Of a stretch of DNA of 24,171 nt, positions 1 through 6,872 are shown piece after piece. Under the pieces are notes generated by a model that saw only the letters and a list, made by a program, of their open reading frames with translations, ran no database searches and was not told where the DNA came from. Source of the stretch: Desulforudis sp. (GTDB lineage: Bacteria; Bacillota; Desulfotomaculia; Desulfotomaculales; Desulforudaceae); assembly GCA_014859075.1 (NCBI GenBank), contig JACUUW010000006.1:1-24171 (forward strand), given 5' to 3'. Within the stretch, counting starts at the first letter, position 1, and each line of letters opens with the position of its first letter. The position numbers and the translations under genes are program-made.

Positions 1-118
1 GCAAGGACTACCTCTAATCTCTATTATAAGGGATTTTCCTTTGTTTGTCGATATTATGGCCGTTTTTCGCCTTCATTCCCGACTTGACAATCACATGTCA
101 TGTTTTTGCAACGCTAAT
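1..118 (-). mobile_element. Left inverted arm: upstream end of a probable IS, reading out of the window
   Basis: Seen directly: read on the minus strand, this stretch matches 23993-24129 almost base for base. 35 of 37 bases agree next to the GGGTC repeat, and about 57 of 60 agree around the promoter. The two blocks are separated by a non-matching segment of about 19 bases here and 39 bases on the right. It contains a minus-strand promoter pointing out of the window. No coding sequence of the element lies inside the window on this side, because the window edge falls about 29 bases short of the equivalent start codon. Inference: it is the 5' end of an insertion sequence whose transposase gene lies to the left. 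The family cannot be fixed from this arm alone. Confidence 0.6.
23..51 (-). promoter_or_regulatory. Outward-facing promoter of the left arm
   Basis: On the minus strand the -35 is TCGACA (51-46), followed by a 17-bp spacer and a perfect -10 TATAAT (28-23). The same arrangement occurs in the right arm at 24080-24108. It drives transcription out of the window to the left. Confidence 0.6.
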
Positions 119-140
119 GGGTCTGACCCTTAACTTAAAA
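119..140 (+). repeat. REP-like palindromic repeat, half copy at the IS arm
   Basis: Core GGGTCTGACCC followed by TTAACTTAAAA. The TTAAGAAAG half seen in full copies is missing and is replaced by the IS arm. The stop codon of the RAYT transposase gene (TAA at 132-130, minus strand) lies inside this repeat. Confidence 0.75.
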
Positions 141-1023
141 GGTGGGTTTCGACTGCGGTAAGCAACCCTTGCCATTCCCTGTTCCCAGTATCTAATTTGG
201 AATGGACCTTGTCGGCTGCAAGACTTACCGCCGCAAGCGAGCAGTTCAGCAGTTTGCTTATGGTGGAGAGGCCGAAGTCGGCCTTGTGGATGGCATAATA
301 GATAAGCAGGTGACGGGCGCGGCAAGTGGCCCGGTCCCGGCCGGAACCGGTGATACTGGCCGGTTTGACGGCGGTAGCCCTGGCAACCGCCCCAAGAATG
401 GCCGTAAACTGCGAAGCAATAAGGGTGTTGTCCGGTGGAACGGCCGCTGGAAGCTCGGGACGATTCGCAGCGTCCGGGCCTGCGGGGGTGCCAGGCAAGA
501 GGTCAAGTTCCCTGAGCGAATTTACTCCCCAGGATGCCAGGAACTCCAGAACGAAAGCGGTGTGTACTCGTCCCGGACCACTGCCCTTTGTGTAATGGTG
601 ATGGCTGGTCCACGGGTAGTCTTCGGGGTCGACCGTGATTCCGGCCCGCACCGGGTTAAGGTGAATGTACCGTATGAGTGCCAGGAGGTAGGAGTCGTCT
701 TCCACCAAAAAAGCCTTAAAACGGCCCTGGAAAACGTGGCCCACCCGCGAGTGACGCTGGTTGAATGCCTGCGTGTAGGTTTGTTGAACCCGCTGCATGA
801 ATTTTGACAGGGGCAAGGTTCCGACTTGGACAACCAGGTGGACGTGGTTGGGCATCAGGACATAAGCGTGTAGCAAGACGCCGAGTTTTTGGCCGAAGGT
901 GTCGAGAATAGAAAGATAACTCCGGTAGTCGTCAGGATGATGAAAGACCTCTGCCTTGTTATTTCCCCTTGCCAGAACGTGGTAAAAACCGTTATCAATG
1001 TGGATTCGTGGCCGTCGCGGCAC
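130..1023 (-). CDS. REP-associated tyrosine transposase (RAYT, Y1 HUH superfamily)
   Basis: A 297-residue protein of the Y1_Tnp (IS200-like) superfamily. In other bacteria, single-strand nucleases of this kind cleave REP hairpins. The N-terminus has the typical P-R-R-P-R-I-H...F-Y-H-V opening. The HUH pair is H60-V-H62 in M-P-N-H-V-H-L, the likely catalytic tyrosine is Y83 in Q-Q-T-Y-T-Q-A-F-N, and G-H-V-F-Q-G-R-F follows at about 95-102. The C-terminal third resembles a DnaA-like helix-turn-helix region, as in many RAYTs. The GTG start at 1023 is preferred over the TTG at 1038, because GGAGGG sits just upstream of it and the family starts with M-P-R-R. The gene is single-copy and bracketed by two copies of the GGGTCWGACCC repeat, its presumed substrate. 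It looks intact. Substrate assignment is inference from that bracketing. Confidence 0.88.
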   Translation of the reverse strand: MPRRPRIHIDNGFYHVLARGNNKAEVFHHPDDYRSYLSILDTFGQKLGVLLHAYVLMPNHVHLVVQVGTLPLSKFMQRVQQTYTQAFNQRHSRVGHVFQGRFKAFLVEDDSYLLALIRYIHLNPVRAGITVDPEDYPWTSHHHYTKGSGPGRVHTAFVLEFLASWGVNSLRELDLLPGTPAGPDAANRPELPAAVPPDNTLIASQFTAILGAVARATAVKPASITGSGRDRATCRARHLLIYYAIHKADFGLSTISKLLNCSLAAVSLAADKVHSKLDTGNREWQGLLTAVETHLLS

Positions 1024-1156
1024 CAGATATCCCTCCAAACTATCCGTCGTAGCAAATCATCCTTCTGGGGTTTTGGTGGAATAATTCTCCTTTTTTGTCG
1101 GGATTCCTGCCGCGGGTTAACAACTCGGTTTGAGAAAGTGTTAAGGAGGGGCGGTC

Positions 1157-1187
1157 TTTAAGAAAGGGGTCTGACCCTTAACTTAAT
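1157..1187 (+). repeat. REP-like palindromic repeat, full copy
   Basis: TTAAGAAAG, then GGGTCTGACCC, then TTAACTTAA. The outer TTAA half-sites and inner GGGTC/GACCC can fold into an imperfect hairpin. It lies upstream of the RAYT gene, and its right edge touches the HIT gene stop codon. Confidence 0.8.
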
Positions 1188-1567
1188 TATTGCTCCTTGG
1201 TCCACGTGGTCAGGGCGGGCTTCACCCGCCGTACCCCGCCCATGGGCCGGTCCACGTCGCCGATGAAGCGGGGGATTACGTGGAAATGCAGGTGCCAGAT
1301 GGTCTGACCGGCACATTCGCCGATGTTGACCCCGACGTTGTAGCCGTCGGGATCATGTTTCGCGTCCAGAATGGCACGGACTTCCTTGATCAGCCGGTAA
1401 ACGGCGCCTATTTCTTCCTCGCGCGCCTCGAAGAAGCTGGAAAAATGCCTTTTGGTGATCACCAGCACGTGACCGGGGTTGACGGGAAACTTGTCGTAAA
1501 CGGCCAGTGCCAGTTCGTTCTCACAGATGACGAGTTCCGGGTCCAGGTTGCAGAACAGGCAGTTCAT
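1187..1567 (-). CDS. HIT family nucleotide hydrolase/transferase
   Basis: A 126-residue histidine-triad protein. The defining H-x-H-x-H motif is seen as H-L-H-F-H-V-I-P-R at about residues 92-100. The N-terminus C-L-F-C-N is typical of HIT proteins that bind zinc with this cysteine pair. Family members hydrolyse dinucleoside polyphosphates, AMP-lysine or other nucleoside phosphoramidates; the substrate here cannot be told. The ATG at 1567 has a textbook AAGGAGG Shine-Dalgarno a few bases upstream. The stop codon (TAA at 1189-1187) sits directly at the edge of the REP-like repeat, so the last residues may have been affected by its arrival. The gene has no operon partner. Confidence 0.88.
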   Translation of the reverse strand: MNCLFCNLDPELVICENELALAVYDKFPVNPGHVLVITKRHFSSFFEAREEEIGAVYRLIKEVRAILDAKHDPDGYNVGVNIGECAGQTIWHLHFHVIPRFIGDVDRPMGGVRRVKPALTTWTKEQ

Positions 1568-1721
1568 TTCAATTCCTCCTTAGGCGATTGCAATCGGTCT
1601 TTTGTATTTCAATTTCCGCCTGGCGAATTCCTACTTCGGGATACAGTAAAAACTATGTTCATCATCGATCGAATACGGTAGGGGTCGGCGGGTGAAGGCA
1701 AACCTGGTGGGTAAGAAGGGG

Positions 1722-1754
1722 TTTTAAGAAAGGGGTCTGACCCTTAGCTTAAAA
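1722..1754 (+). repeat. REP-like palindromic repeat, full copy
   Basis: Left half TTAAGAAAG, core GGGTCTGACCC, right half TTAGCTTAAAA. It lies directly upstream of the small membrane-protein gene. The remaining intergenic bases (1568-1721) hold nothing else I can recognise. Confidence 0.78.
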
Positions 1755-1773
1755 GGGAGGGGGTGAGCGGCGG

Positions 1774-1935
1774 GTGAGAGCGAACCTGACGGTGCGGTTG
1801 CGGGTGGCCCGTATTATGCTCGGGGTCTTTTTGCTGAGCTTGGTGACGCTGGCCTTCGAGGGGCCGCGTTCCCCGCTGGCCTGGCTGGGTCTGGTCGGAC
1901 TGGTGCCCCTGGTGGTGGGGCTGACCGGTTACTGA
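1774..1935 (+). CDS. Small YgaP-like (DUF2892) membrane protein, possibly truncated or Sec-containing
   Basis: A 53-residue protein with a GTG start and GGGAGGGGG about ten bases upstream. Two hydrophobic segments are seen: G-V-F-L-L-S-L-V-T-L-A-F and L-A-W-L-G-L-V-G-L-V-P-L-V-V-G-L. The spacing and the G-P-R-S-P-L-A-W-L-G-L-V-G-L-V-P-L run match the YgaP-like inner-membrane family, which normally continues with T-G-x-C-P and 10-15 more residues. Here the codon at the conserved cysteine position is TGA, followed by CCG (Pro). The reading then stays open for 12 codons to TAG at 1972-1974, giving a potential U-P-A-C motif. Either a nonsense change trimmed the tail, or the TGA is read as selenocysteine. 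The hairpin after this TGA is weak, unlike those in the hydrogenase genes. Function unknown. Confidence 0.6.
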   Translation: MRANLTVRLRVARIMLGVFLLSLVTLAFEGPRSPLAWLGLVGLVPLVVGLTGY

Positions 1936-2033
1936 CCGGCCTGCCGGGGGGACGGGCCGCGTGACGGCGCCTAGTGGTGGACCGGTCGATACGGCCGCCG
2001 ACTCTGTGCGGCCGCGTAATCTTCGGCGGAAGG

Positions 2034-3311
2034 TCATACGTACTTTTGCACCCGGCGGCGGAAGCTGAGGTTCAGCGCCCAGAGGATCCCGCGGTGCCGC
2101 CGGGGGCGCCAGCCCAGACGGCGGAGGATGGAAGGATAGGAATAGAACTTGTGCCAGGCCCAGTTGAAACCCTGCTGCAGTTTCTCGGCCGGGATGGTCA
2201 GCGGTGTGTACACCACCTGGGCGAAGTTGTACCGGGACCAGTCCCGGTCGGTGATGCGGTTCTGCTCCTGCATTTCCCGGTAGAGCGGTGTCCCGGGCAG
2301 GGGCGTGAGGATGGAGAACTGGGCGGCCTCCAGGCGGCAGCGGCGGGCGAAGTTCACGGTCCGCCGGAACACGCCGGCGTCGTCATTATCCAGCCCGAAG
2401 ATGAAGGCGCCTTCGATGGCGATCCCGAACCGGTGGATCTTGTCGATCGCCTTTTGAAACCTTTCAACGTGGTTCACCCGCTTGCCGATCCGGTCCAGGT
2501 TCGACTGGGTCAGGGACTCCAGGCCGATGAACATCCCGACACAGCCGCTCTGGGCGGCCAGGCCGAGCAGCTCCTCGTCGTCGGCGAGGTTCAGGCTGCC
2601 CTGGCTGAACCACTGGATCCGCAGGGGGATCAGGGCGCGGAAAAGCTCGCGGGCGTAGCGGCCCGAAGCGATGATGTTGTCGTCCACGAAACCCACGAGC
2701 CGGCCGGGGAGGGAGGACACCTCCTGGACCACTTCGTCGACGGGGCGGTGGCGGAAGGTCCGGCCGAAGAAGTTGCTGACCGCGCAGAAATTGCATGCGA
2801 ACGGACAGCCCCGCGTGGTCTGGACCGTGTTGGGGACCAGGTATTTCGCGGGGTCCCAGAGATCGCGGCGGGGCTGGGGCAGGCCGGTGAGGGGCCGGCT
2901 TTGTGTCGCCCGGTACACCGGCCGCATCCGCCCCGCCTGAAAGTCCGCCAGAAGTTCGGGCCACAGGCCCTCGGCCTCGCCGACCACGACGGCGTCGGCG
3001 TGCTCCAGGGCTTCCTCGGGTACGGCCGAGGGGTGCATGCCGCCCAGCACCACCGGTACGCCGCGGGCCCGGAAAGCGTCGGCGATGGCGTAGGCCCGCG
3101 GGGCCAGGGCCGTCATGGCGGTGATGCCCACCAGGTCGGCCCCGGCTTCAAAGTCCACGGGCGTGACGCTCTCGTCCACAATCCGGACCTCGATGCCCGG
3201 CGGGGTCAGCGCGGCTACGATGCCCAGGTTCAGCGGCGGGAAAAGGGGTTTTGGGTCTTCCCACAGGCACTGCCGCCAGGCCGGGGCCACCAGGATCACT
3301 TTCATTGTCAT
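2034..3311 (-). CDS. B12-binding domain radical SAM protein
   Basis: A 425-residue protein, second in a two-gene operon. Residues about 1-140 form a cobalamin-binding Rossmann-like domain, with P-P-L-N-L-G near the start and G-G-M-H-P-S-A-V-P-E-E-A and G-E-A-E-G further on. A radical SAM domain follows, with the cluster motif C-P-F-A-C-N-F-C (Cx3Cx2C) at about 175-182. A C-terminal extension rich in Arg, Trp and Tyr (F-Y-S-Y-P-S-I-L-R-R-L) resembles the DUF4070-type tail of such proteins. The family covers methylases, cyclases and lipid-modifying enzymes, so no substrate can be named. The start at 3311 follows AAGGAGGA by ten bases; the longer open frame upstream is low-complexity shadow of the neighbouring gene. 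It begins 20 bases after the stop of the other radical SAM gene, which suggests one transcript and one pathway. Confidence 0.85.
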   Translation of the reverse strand: MTMKVILVAPAWRQCLWEDPKPLFPPLNLGIVAALTPPGIEVRIVDESVTPVDFEAGADLVGITAMTALAPRAYAIADAFRARGVPVVLGGMHPSAVPEEALEHADAVVVGEAEGLWPELLADFQAGRMRPVYRATQSRPLTGLPQPRRDLWDPAKYLVPNTVQTTRGCPFACNFCAVSNFFGRTFRHRPVDEVVQEVSSLPGRLVGFVDDNIIASGRYARELFRALIPLRIQWFSQGSLNLADDEELLGLAAQSGCVGMFIGLESLTQSNLDRIGKRVNHVERFQKAIDKIHRFGIAIEGAFIFGLDNDDAGVFRRTVNFARRCRLEAAQFSILTPLPGTPLYREMQEQNRITDRDWSRYNFAQVVYTPLTIPAEKLQQGFNWAWHKFYSYPSILRRLGWRPRRHRGILWALNLSFRRRVQKYV

Positions 3312-3331
3312 CGGAGCTTGGTCCTCCTTGT

Positions 3332-4684
3332 TCAGCCGTTCGGCATTCCTTTCTGCAGGTTCTCGGCCCGTTCTCCCCAACGCTCGGCGTAGTCCAGGAG
3401 CACCTCGGCCGTTTTGATCGCGTCGGTCTCGTGTACTTGGGTGGGGCGGGCGCCGGATTCCCGGACGATCTCGGCCAGGGCCAGCGGGTTGTCGATGAGG
3501 GGGCAGGGCCGGAGCATGTTGGTGTTGAAGGGCTGGCGTTTCTGGTAACACTGAAAGATCGGCGAGCGCAGGGCTTCGGCCACCGACATGTCCCGGATGT
3601 TCCCGTTGGCGTAGTGGATAAAGGCGCAGGGCTCGATTTCCCCGGCGGCGTTGATGTGGAAGTAGTGCCGTCCGCCGGCGATGCAGCCCCGGACCAGTTC
3701 ACCGTCGTTCCAGAAGTCGAACACGGCGATCGGTTTGGTGCGCCGCCACTCCTGCAGCTTGCGGAACATGGCTTCACGCTGCGCGGGCGTGGCCATGAAC
3801 TCGGTGTCCACGTCCTTGCCCACGGGGACGTAGGTGAACAGCCAGCCGAACAGGCAGCCTTTATCGATCATGAGGTCGATGAAGGCGTCGGAGGCCAATT
3901 CTTCGGTGTTCTGGCGGGTGTAGGTGGACGAGAAGCCGAAGATCAGCCCGGCCTCCCGCATGCGGTCCATGCTGCGCATGACCCGGTCGAAGACGCCCCG
4001 GCCGCGCCGGAAGTCGGTGGTTTCCCGAAAGCCCTCGACGCTGAAGGCGAGGGTGAAGTTTCCCACCTCGGCCAGCCCGCGCACCATCTCTTCGTCGACC
4101 AGGGTGCCGTTGGTGTAGGCGTGAAAACTCATGTCGTCGTACTTCCGGGCGAGAACCAGGAGGTCTTGCATACGCAACAGCGGCTCGCCCCCGGAGTAGA
4201 CAATGAAGTAGATGCCCAGGTCCCGGGCCTCGCCCAGGATCCGGTCCAGGGTCGCCAGGTCCAGTTCATCCCGCTGGTTGTAGTCGCCGGCCCAGCACCC
4301 GAGGCAGCGGAGGTTGCAGCGGGCGGTCGGGTCGATCAGGATGGTGTAGGGTACGTTGAAACCCTCCCGGTCCGAGACCTCCTGCTGGCGCGGGATACCG
4401 AGAAACCAGGAGTTTACGAAGAAGTTCGTCACCAGGCAGTCCCGGTTTTTCGGGTGCACTTCCCGCAACACCCGGTCGGCCAGCCGGTACCAGTTGCTGT
4501 CCGGGTCGCCAAGCATGGTCCGGGCCAGCCGGATCTGCTCCTTGTGTCTTTCGTGACGGGCCAGGCGTTCGGCCCAGTCCATCAAGGCCCCCAGGTTTTT
4601 CCGCGGGTCGCGGGCCAGGTAGTTCAGCCCCTGCTGGATCAGTTTTTGCCCCACATAGGTTTCAACATCTTTCATAACGGACAT
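3332..4684 (-). CDS. Radical SAM protein with SPASM-like C-terminal cysteines
   Basis: A 450-residue protein, first gene of the two-gene radical SAM operon. The 4Fe-4S motif C-N-L-R-C-L-G-C (Cx3Cx2C) lies at about residues 123-130, after an unusually long helical N-terminal region that includes a Y-L-A-R-D-P-R-K-N segment. V-Y-S-G-G-E-P-L-L is the SAM-binding G-G-E motif. Later cysteines (V-R-G-C-I-A-G-G, I-E-P-C-A-F, R-P-C-P-L) fit an auxiliary-cluster or SPASM-type tail. Start choice: the ATG at 4684 has GGGGGTG at proper spacing, while the ATG at 4699 has no good Shine-Dalgarno. Substrate unknown. A terminator-like hairpin lies in the leader (4728-4767), so attenuation is possible. Confidence 0.83.
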   Translation of the reverse strand: MSVMKDVETYVGQKLIQQGLNYLARDPRKNLGALMDWAERLARHERHKEQIRLARTMLGDPDSNWYRLADRVLREVHPKNRDCLVTNFFVNSWFLGIPRQQEVSDREGFNVPYTILIDPTARCNLRCLGCWAGDYNQRDELDLATLDRILGEARDLGIYFIVYSGGEPLLRMQDLLVLARKYDDMSFHAYTNGTLVDEEMVRGLAEVGNFTLAFSVEGFRETTDFRRGRGVFDRVMRSMDRMREAGLIFGFSSTYTRQNTEELASDAFIDLMIDKGCLFGWLFTYVPVGKDVDTEFMATPAQREAMFRKLQEWRRTKPIAVFDFWNDGELVRGCIAGGRHYFHINAAGEIEPCAFIHYANGNIRDMSVAEALRSPIFQCYQKRQPFNTNMLRPCPLIDNPLALAEIVRESGARPTQVHETDAIKTAEVLLDYAERWGERAENLQKGMPNG

Positions 4685-4727
4685 CTGTGACACCCCCATT
4701 TAGGTTTGGAACGTCACCTTGTCTCCC

Positions 4728-4767
4728 TAAAAACAAAACCACGCTCCAGCAAAGTCCGGCAGCGTGG
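4728..4767 (-). terminator. Terminator-like hairpin in the radical SAM operon leader (possible attenuator)
   Basis: On the minus strand, CCACGCT...AGCGTGG forms a 7-bp stem (4767-4739) and TTTTGTTTTTA follows at once (4738-4728). It sits 44 bases before the start of the first radical SAM gene and reads in the same direction. It therefore either ends a small upstream transcript or acts as an attenuator. Confidence 0.5.
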
Positions 4768-5046
4768 GCCATAACATTTAATAACATTTAGTTTATTTAA
4801 CTGGTGGGCATACCTTAGTGCGTACCTACGGTGCGTGCCTACGTCCTGCCGGTCTTGGCTTCCTTTATACGATATGCAAGTACCGACAAACTTGAAGCAC
4901 TATATTATATTAAAAATGTCACCGGATTATGGCTTCTGTCAAGACTTCTCTCCTGTGCTGGGGAACGGAAATGACTGGAAAAATGCAGGAAACGGGCACA
5001 TTATTCCCGAAGCTGACAGAAGCATTGATTTTGGGGGTTGTGGTAA
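4768..5046. other. AT-rich intergenic stretch with a tandem 13-mer
   Basis: Positions 4768-5046 contain no gene I can support. Two adjacent 13-bp units at 4818-4830 and 4831-4843 (GTGCGTACCTACG and GTGCGTGCCTACG) differ by one base. On the minus strand, short stretches in different frames (E-A-K-T-G-R, then V-G-T-H-R-R-Y) faintly resemble an IS607/MerR-type DNA-binding segment, so a decayed remnant is possible but weak. The AT-rich run at 4900-4918 could hold a promoter for either flanking transcript. Confidence 0.3.
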
Positions 5047-6024
5047 GTGAAGACAGTACTGGTCACGGGTGGGGCCGGGTATATCGGGAGCCACGTGGTG
5101 AAGGCCCTGGGTGAACGGGGCTACCGGGTGGTGACCTTCGACAACCTGTCCGCCGGACACCGCTGGGCGGTGTTGCACGGGGAGTTGATTGAGGGGGATC
5201 TGCTGGACAAGAGGAGCCTGGACGGGCTGTTCGCCGCCCGGCGGTTCGCGGCGGTGATGCATTTCGCGGCGCACATCGCGGTGCCCGAATCGGTGGCCGA
5301 GCCGCTGAAGTATTACGTCAACAACGTCGCCGGGACGCTGAACCTGCTGGAGGCGATGCGGCGGCACGGTTGCGGGCGGCTGATCTACTCGTCCAGCGCG
5401 GCCGTTTACGGCATTCCCCGGGTCATCCCGGTTCCGGAGGAGGCGCCGCCGGCGCCGGTCAACCCCTACGGACACACCAAGGCCATGCTGGAGCAGGTGC
5501 TCAGGGACATGGCCAGGGCCGGGGACCTGGCCTACACGTCACTGCGCTATTTTAACGTGGCCGGGGCTGATCCGGACGGCCGCCTCGGGGAGGGGAAGGA
5601 CTGGGCGCCCCACCTGATCACGGTCTCTGTGCGCGCGGCGCTGGGCCGGCGGGCGGGGGTGACCGTGTACGGCACCGACTACCCCACCCCGGACGGCACC
5701 GGCGTGCGCGACTACATCCACGTGTCGGACCTGGCCGAGGCCCACGTCCTGTGCTTGGAGCCGCTGCTGGCCGGCGGGGAGAGCGCGGTCTACAACTGCG
5801 GTTACGGGCGGGGGCACTCGGTGCTGGAGGTGGTGAACACGGTGAAGGAAGTAACCGGGGTGGATTTCCCGGTGGAGTTCGCCGGGCGGCGGGCCGGTGA
5901 CCCGCCGGCGCTGGTGGCGGACAGCGGCCGGATCCGGAGGGTGTTGGGCTGGGAACCCCGGTTCGACGATCTGCGGCGGATTGTGGAAACGGCGTGGCGG
6001 TGGGAGATGAAGCGGGGGGAGTAG
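5047..6024 (+). CDS. galE: UDP-glucose 4-epimerase
   Basis: A 325-residue extended short-chain dehydrogenase that interconverts UDP-glucose and UDP-galactose with bound NAD. The dinucleotide-binding G-G-A-G-Y-I-G-S-H is at residues 8-16. The catalytic region shows Y-S-S-S-A-A-V-Y-G near 115-123 and N-P-Y-G-H-T-K near 139-145 (YxxxK). R-Y-F-N-V-A-G-A and D-Y-I-H-V-S-D-L-A follow, both hallmarks of GalE. The length fits the family (about 325-340). The start is GTG (M-K-T-V-L-V-T-G-G); upstream purines are GGGGGTTGTGG. The gene stands alone on the plus strand, facing otsB, but galT lies 4 kb away on the minus strand, so a Leloir-type or UDP-sugar role is shared across the block. Confidence 0.93.
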   Translation: MKTVLVTGGAGYIGSHVVKALGERGYRVVTFDNLSAGHRWAVLHGELIEGDLLDKRSLDGLFAARRFAAVMHFAAHIAVPESVAEPLKYYVNNVAGTLNLLEAMRRHGCGRLIYSSSAAVYGIPRVIPVPEEAPPAPVNPYGHTKAMLEQVLRDMARAGDLAYTSLRYFNVAGADPDGRLGEGKDWAPHLITVSVRAALGRRAGVTVYGTDYPTPDGTGVRDYIHVSDLAEAHVLCLEPLLAGGESAVYNCGYGRGHSVLEVVNTVKEVTGVDFPVEFAGRRAGDPPALVADSGRIRRVLGWEPRFDDLRRIVETAWRWEMKRGE

Positions 6025-6116
6025 GACCATTGCCACAAGGTGGAGCAGAGGCAGACAGTAACCCAATGCCTTGAATACAAGAGCGGGCGAACACGTGAGA
6101 TACCGAGGTAGGGTGA

Positions 6117-6860
6117 CTATACCATGCATTTTGTAAGGGCGGCTGGGCCTTCGTCGGCGAGGCGGTGGAGGAGGGCCAGGGCGCCGGCGCGGGTGAGGCG
6201 CTGCCGCGCCGCGGTGGGACGGGGCGCGTCGGCCACGAGGATGGTGAGGCCCCGGCCGGAGAGGGCGCGGAAGGCGTCTTCGTCGGTGACGTCGTCGCCG
6301 AGGTAGACCGGATAGGCGCCGGGCCAAGCGGCGAGGAGGTGCTGGACCGCGGTGCCCTTGTTGACGCCGGCGGGGCGCACTTCGACCACCTTGCGTCCGG
6401 GGATGAGTTCCCAGTCCGGGGGTGGGCAGTGTTCTTCCCGGAGGGCGGTGAAGGCGGCCAGCACCGGTTCGACCCGGGCGGGGTCGGCCAAGCGGTAGTG
6501 GAAGGCGAGGGAGAAGGCCTTCGGTTCGACCAGGAAGCCGGATTCGCCGGCGACCAGGGCCCGGGTTTCCCGCGTCAGCCGGTCAAGACGGGCCCGGTCG
6601 ACCCGGGTCAGGACCCGGGGCGGGGCACCGGGGGCCTGGATGAGGGCGCCGTGACCGGCGGCCAGGTAGAGGCCGGGCATCGGCAGGAGGGCCCGCAGGT
6701 CTTCCAGGTCGCGGCCGCTGACCACGGCCAGGCGCAGGCCGTCCCGCCCCACCAGTCTCCGCAGCAATCGCAGGAGTTCCGGCGGGGGGACGGCCCGGTC
6801 AGGGGTCCCGGCGATGGGGACCAGGGTGCCGTCATAGTCCAGGAACAGAAATACCCGCAA
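6117..6860 (-). CDS. otsB: Trehalose-6-phosphate phosphatase
   Basis: A 247-residue HAD-superfamily phosphatase that removes phosphate from trehalose 6-phosphate, the second step of the OtsAB pathway. The catalytic D-Y-D-G-T-L is at residues 8-13, with D8 the nucleophile and D10 the acid/base. Motif II is V-V-S-G-R-D at about 46-51. L-G-D-D-V-T-D-E-D near 192-200 carries the Mg-binding aspartates. The start is TTG at 6860, supported by AGGAGGTG five bases upstream; no ATG fits the conserved beginning. It follows otsA by 12 bases, so the two genes are co-transcribed. It ends convergently with galE; 6025-6116 contains nothing recognisable. Confidence 0.93.
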   Translation of the reverse strand: MRVFLFLDYDGTLVPIAGTPDRAVPPPELLRLLRRLVGRDGLRLAVVSGRDLEDLRALLPMPGLYLAAGHGALIQAPGAPPRVLTRVDRARLDRLTRETRALVAGESGFLVEPKAFSLAFHYRLADPARVEPVLAAFTALREEHCPPPDWELIPGRKVVEVRPAGVNKGTAVQHLLAAWPGAYPVYLGDDVTDEDAFRALSGRGLTILVADAPRPTAARQRLTRAGALALLHRLADEGPAALTKCMV

Positions 6861-6872
6861 TTGGCACCTCCT

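Noticed and set aside
1974..4690. Long plus-strand open frames (1974-3392 and 3251-4690)
   Set aside because: They run antisense to two clear radical SAM genes and have GC-driven composition with no family motifs.
4768..4930. A decayed IS607/MerR-type gene
   Set aside because: Only short stretches in different frames hint at it, too little to call a pseudogene.
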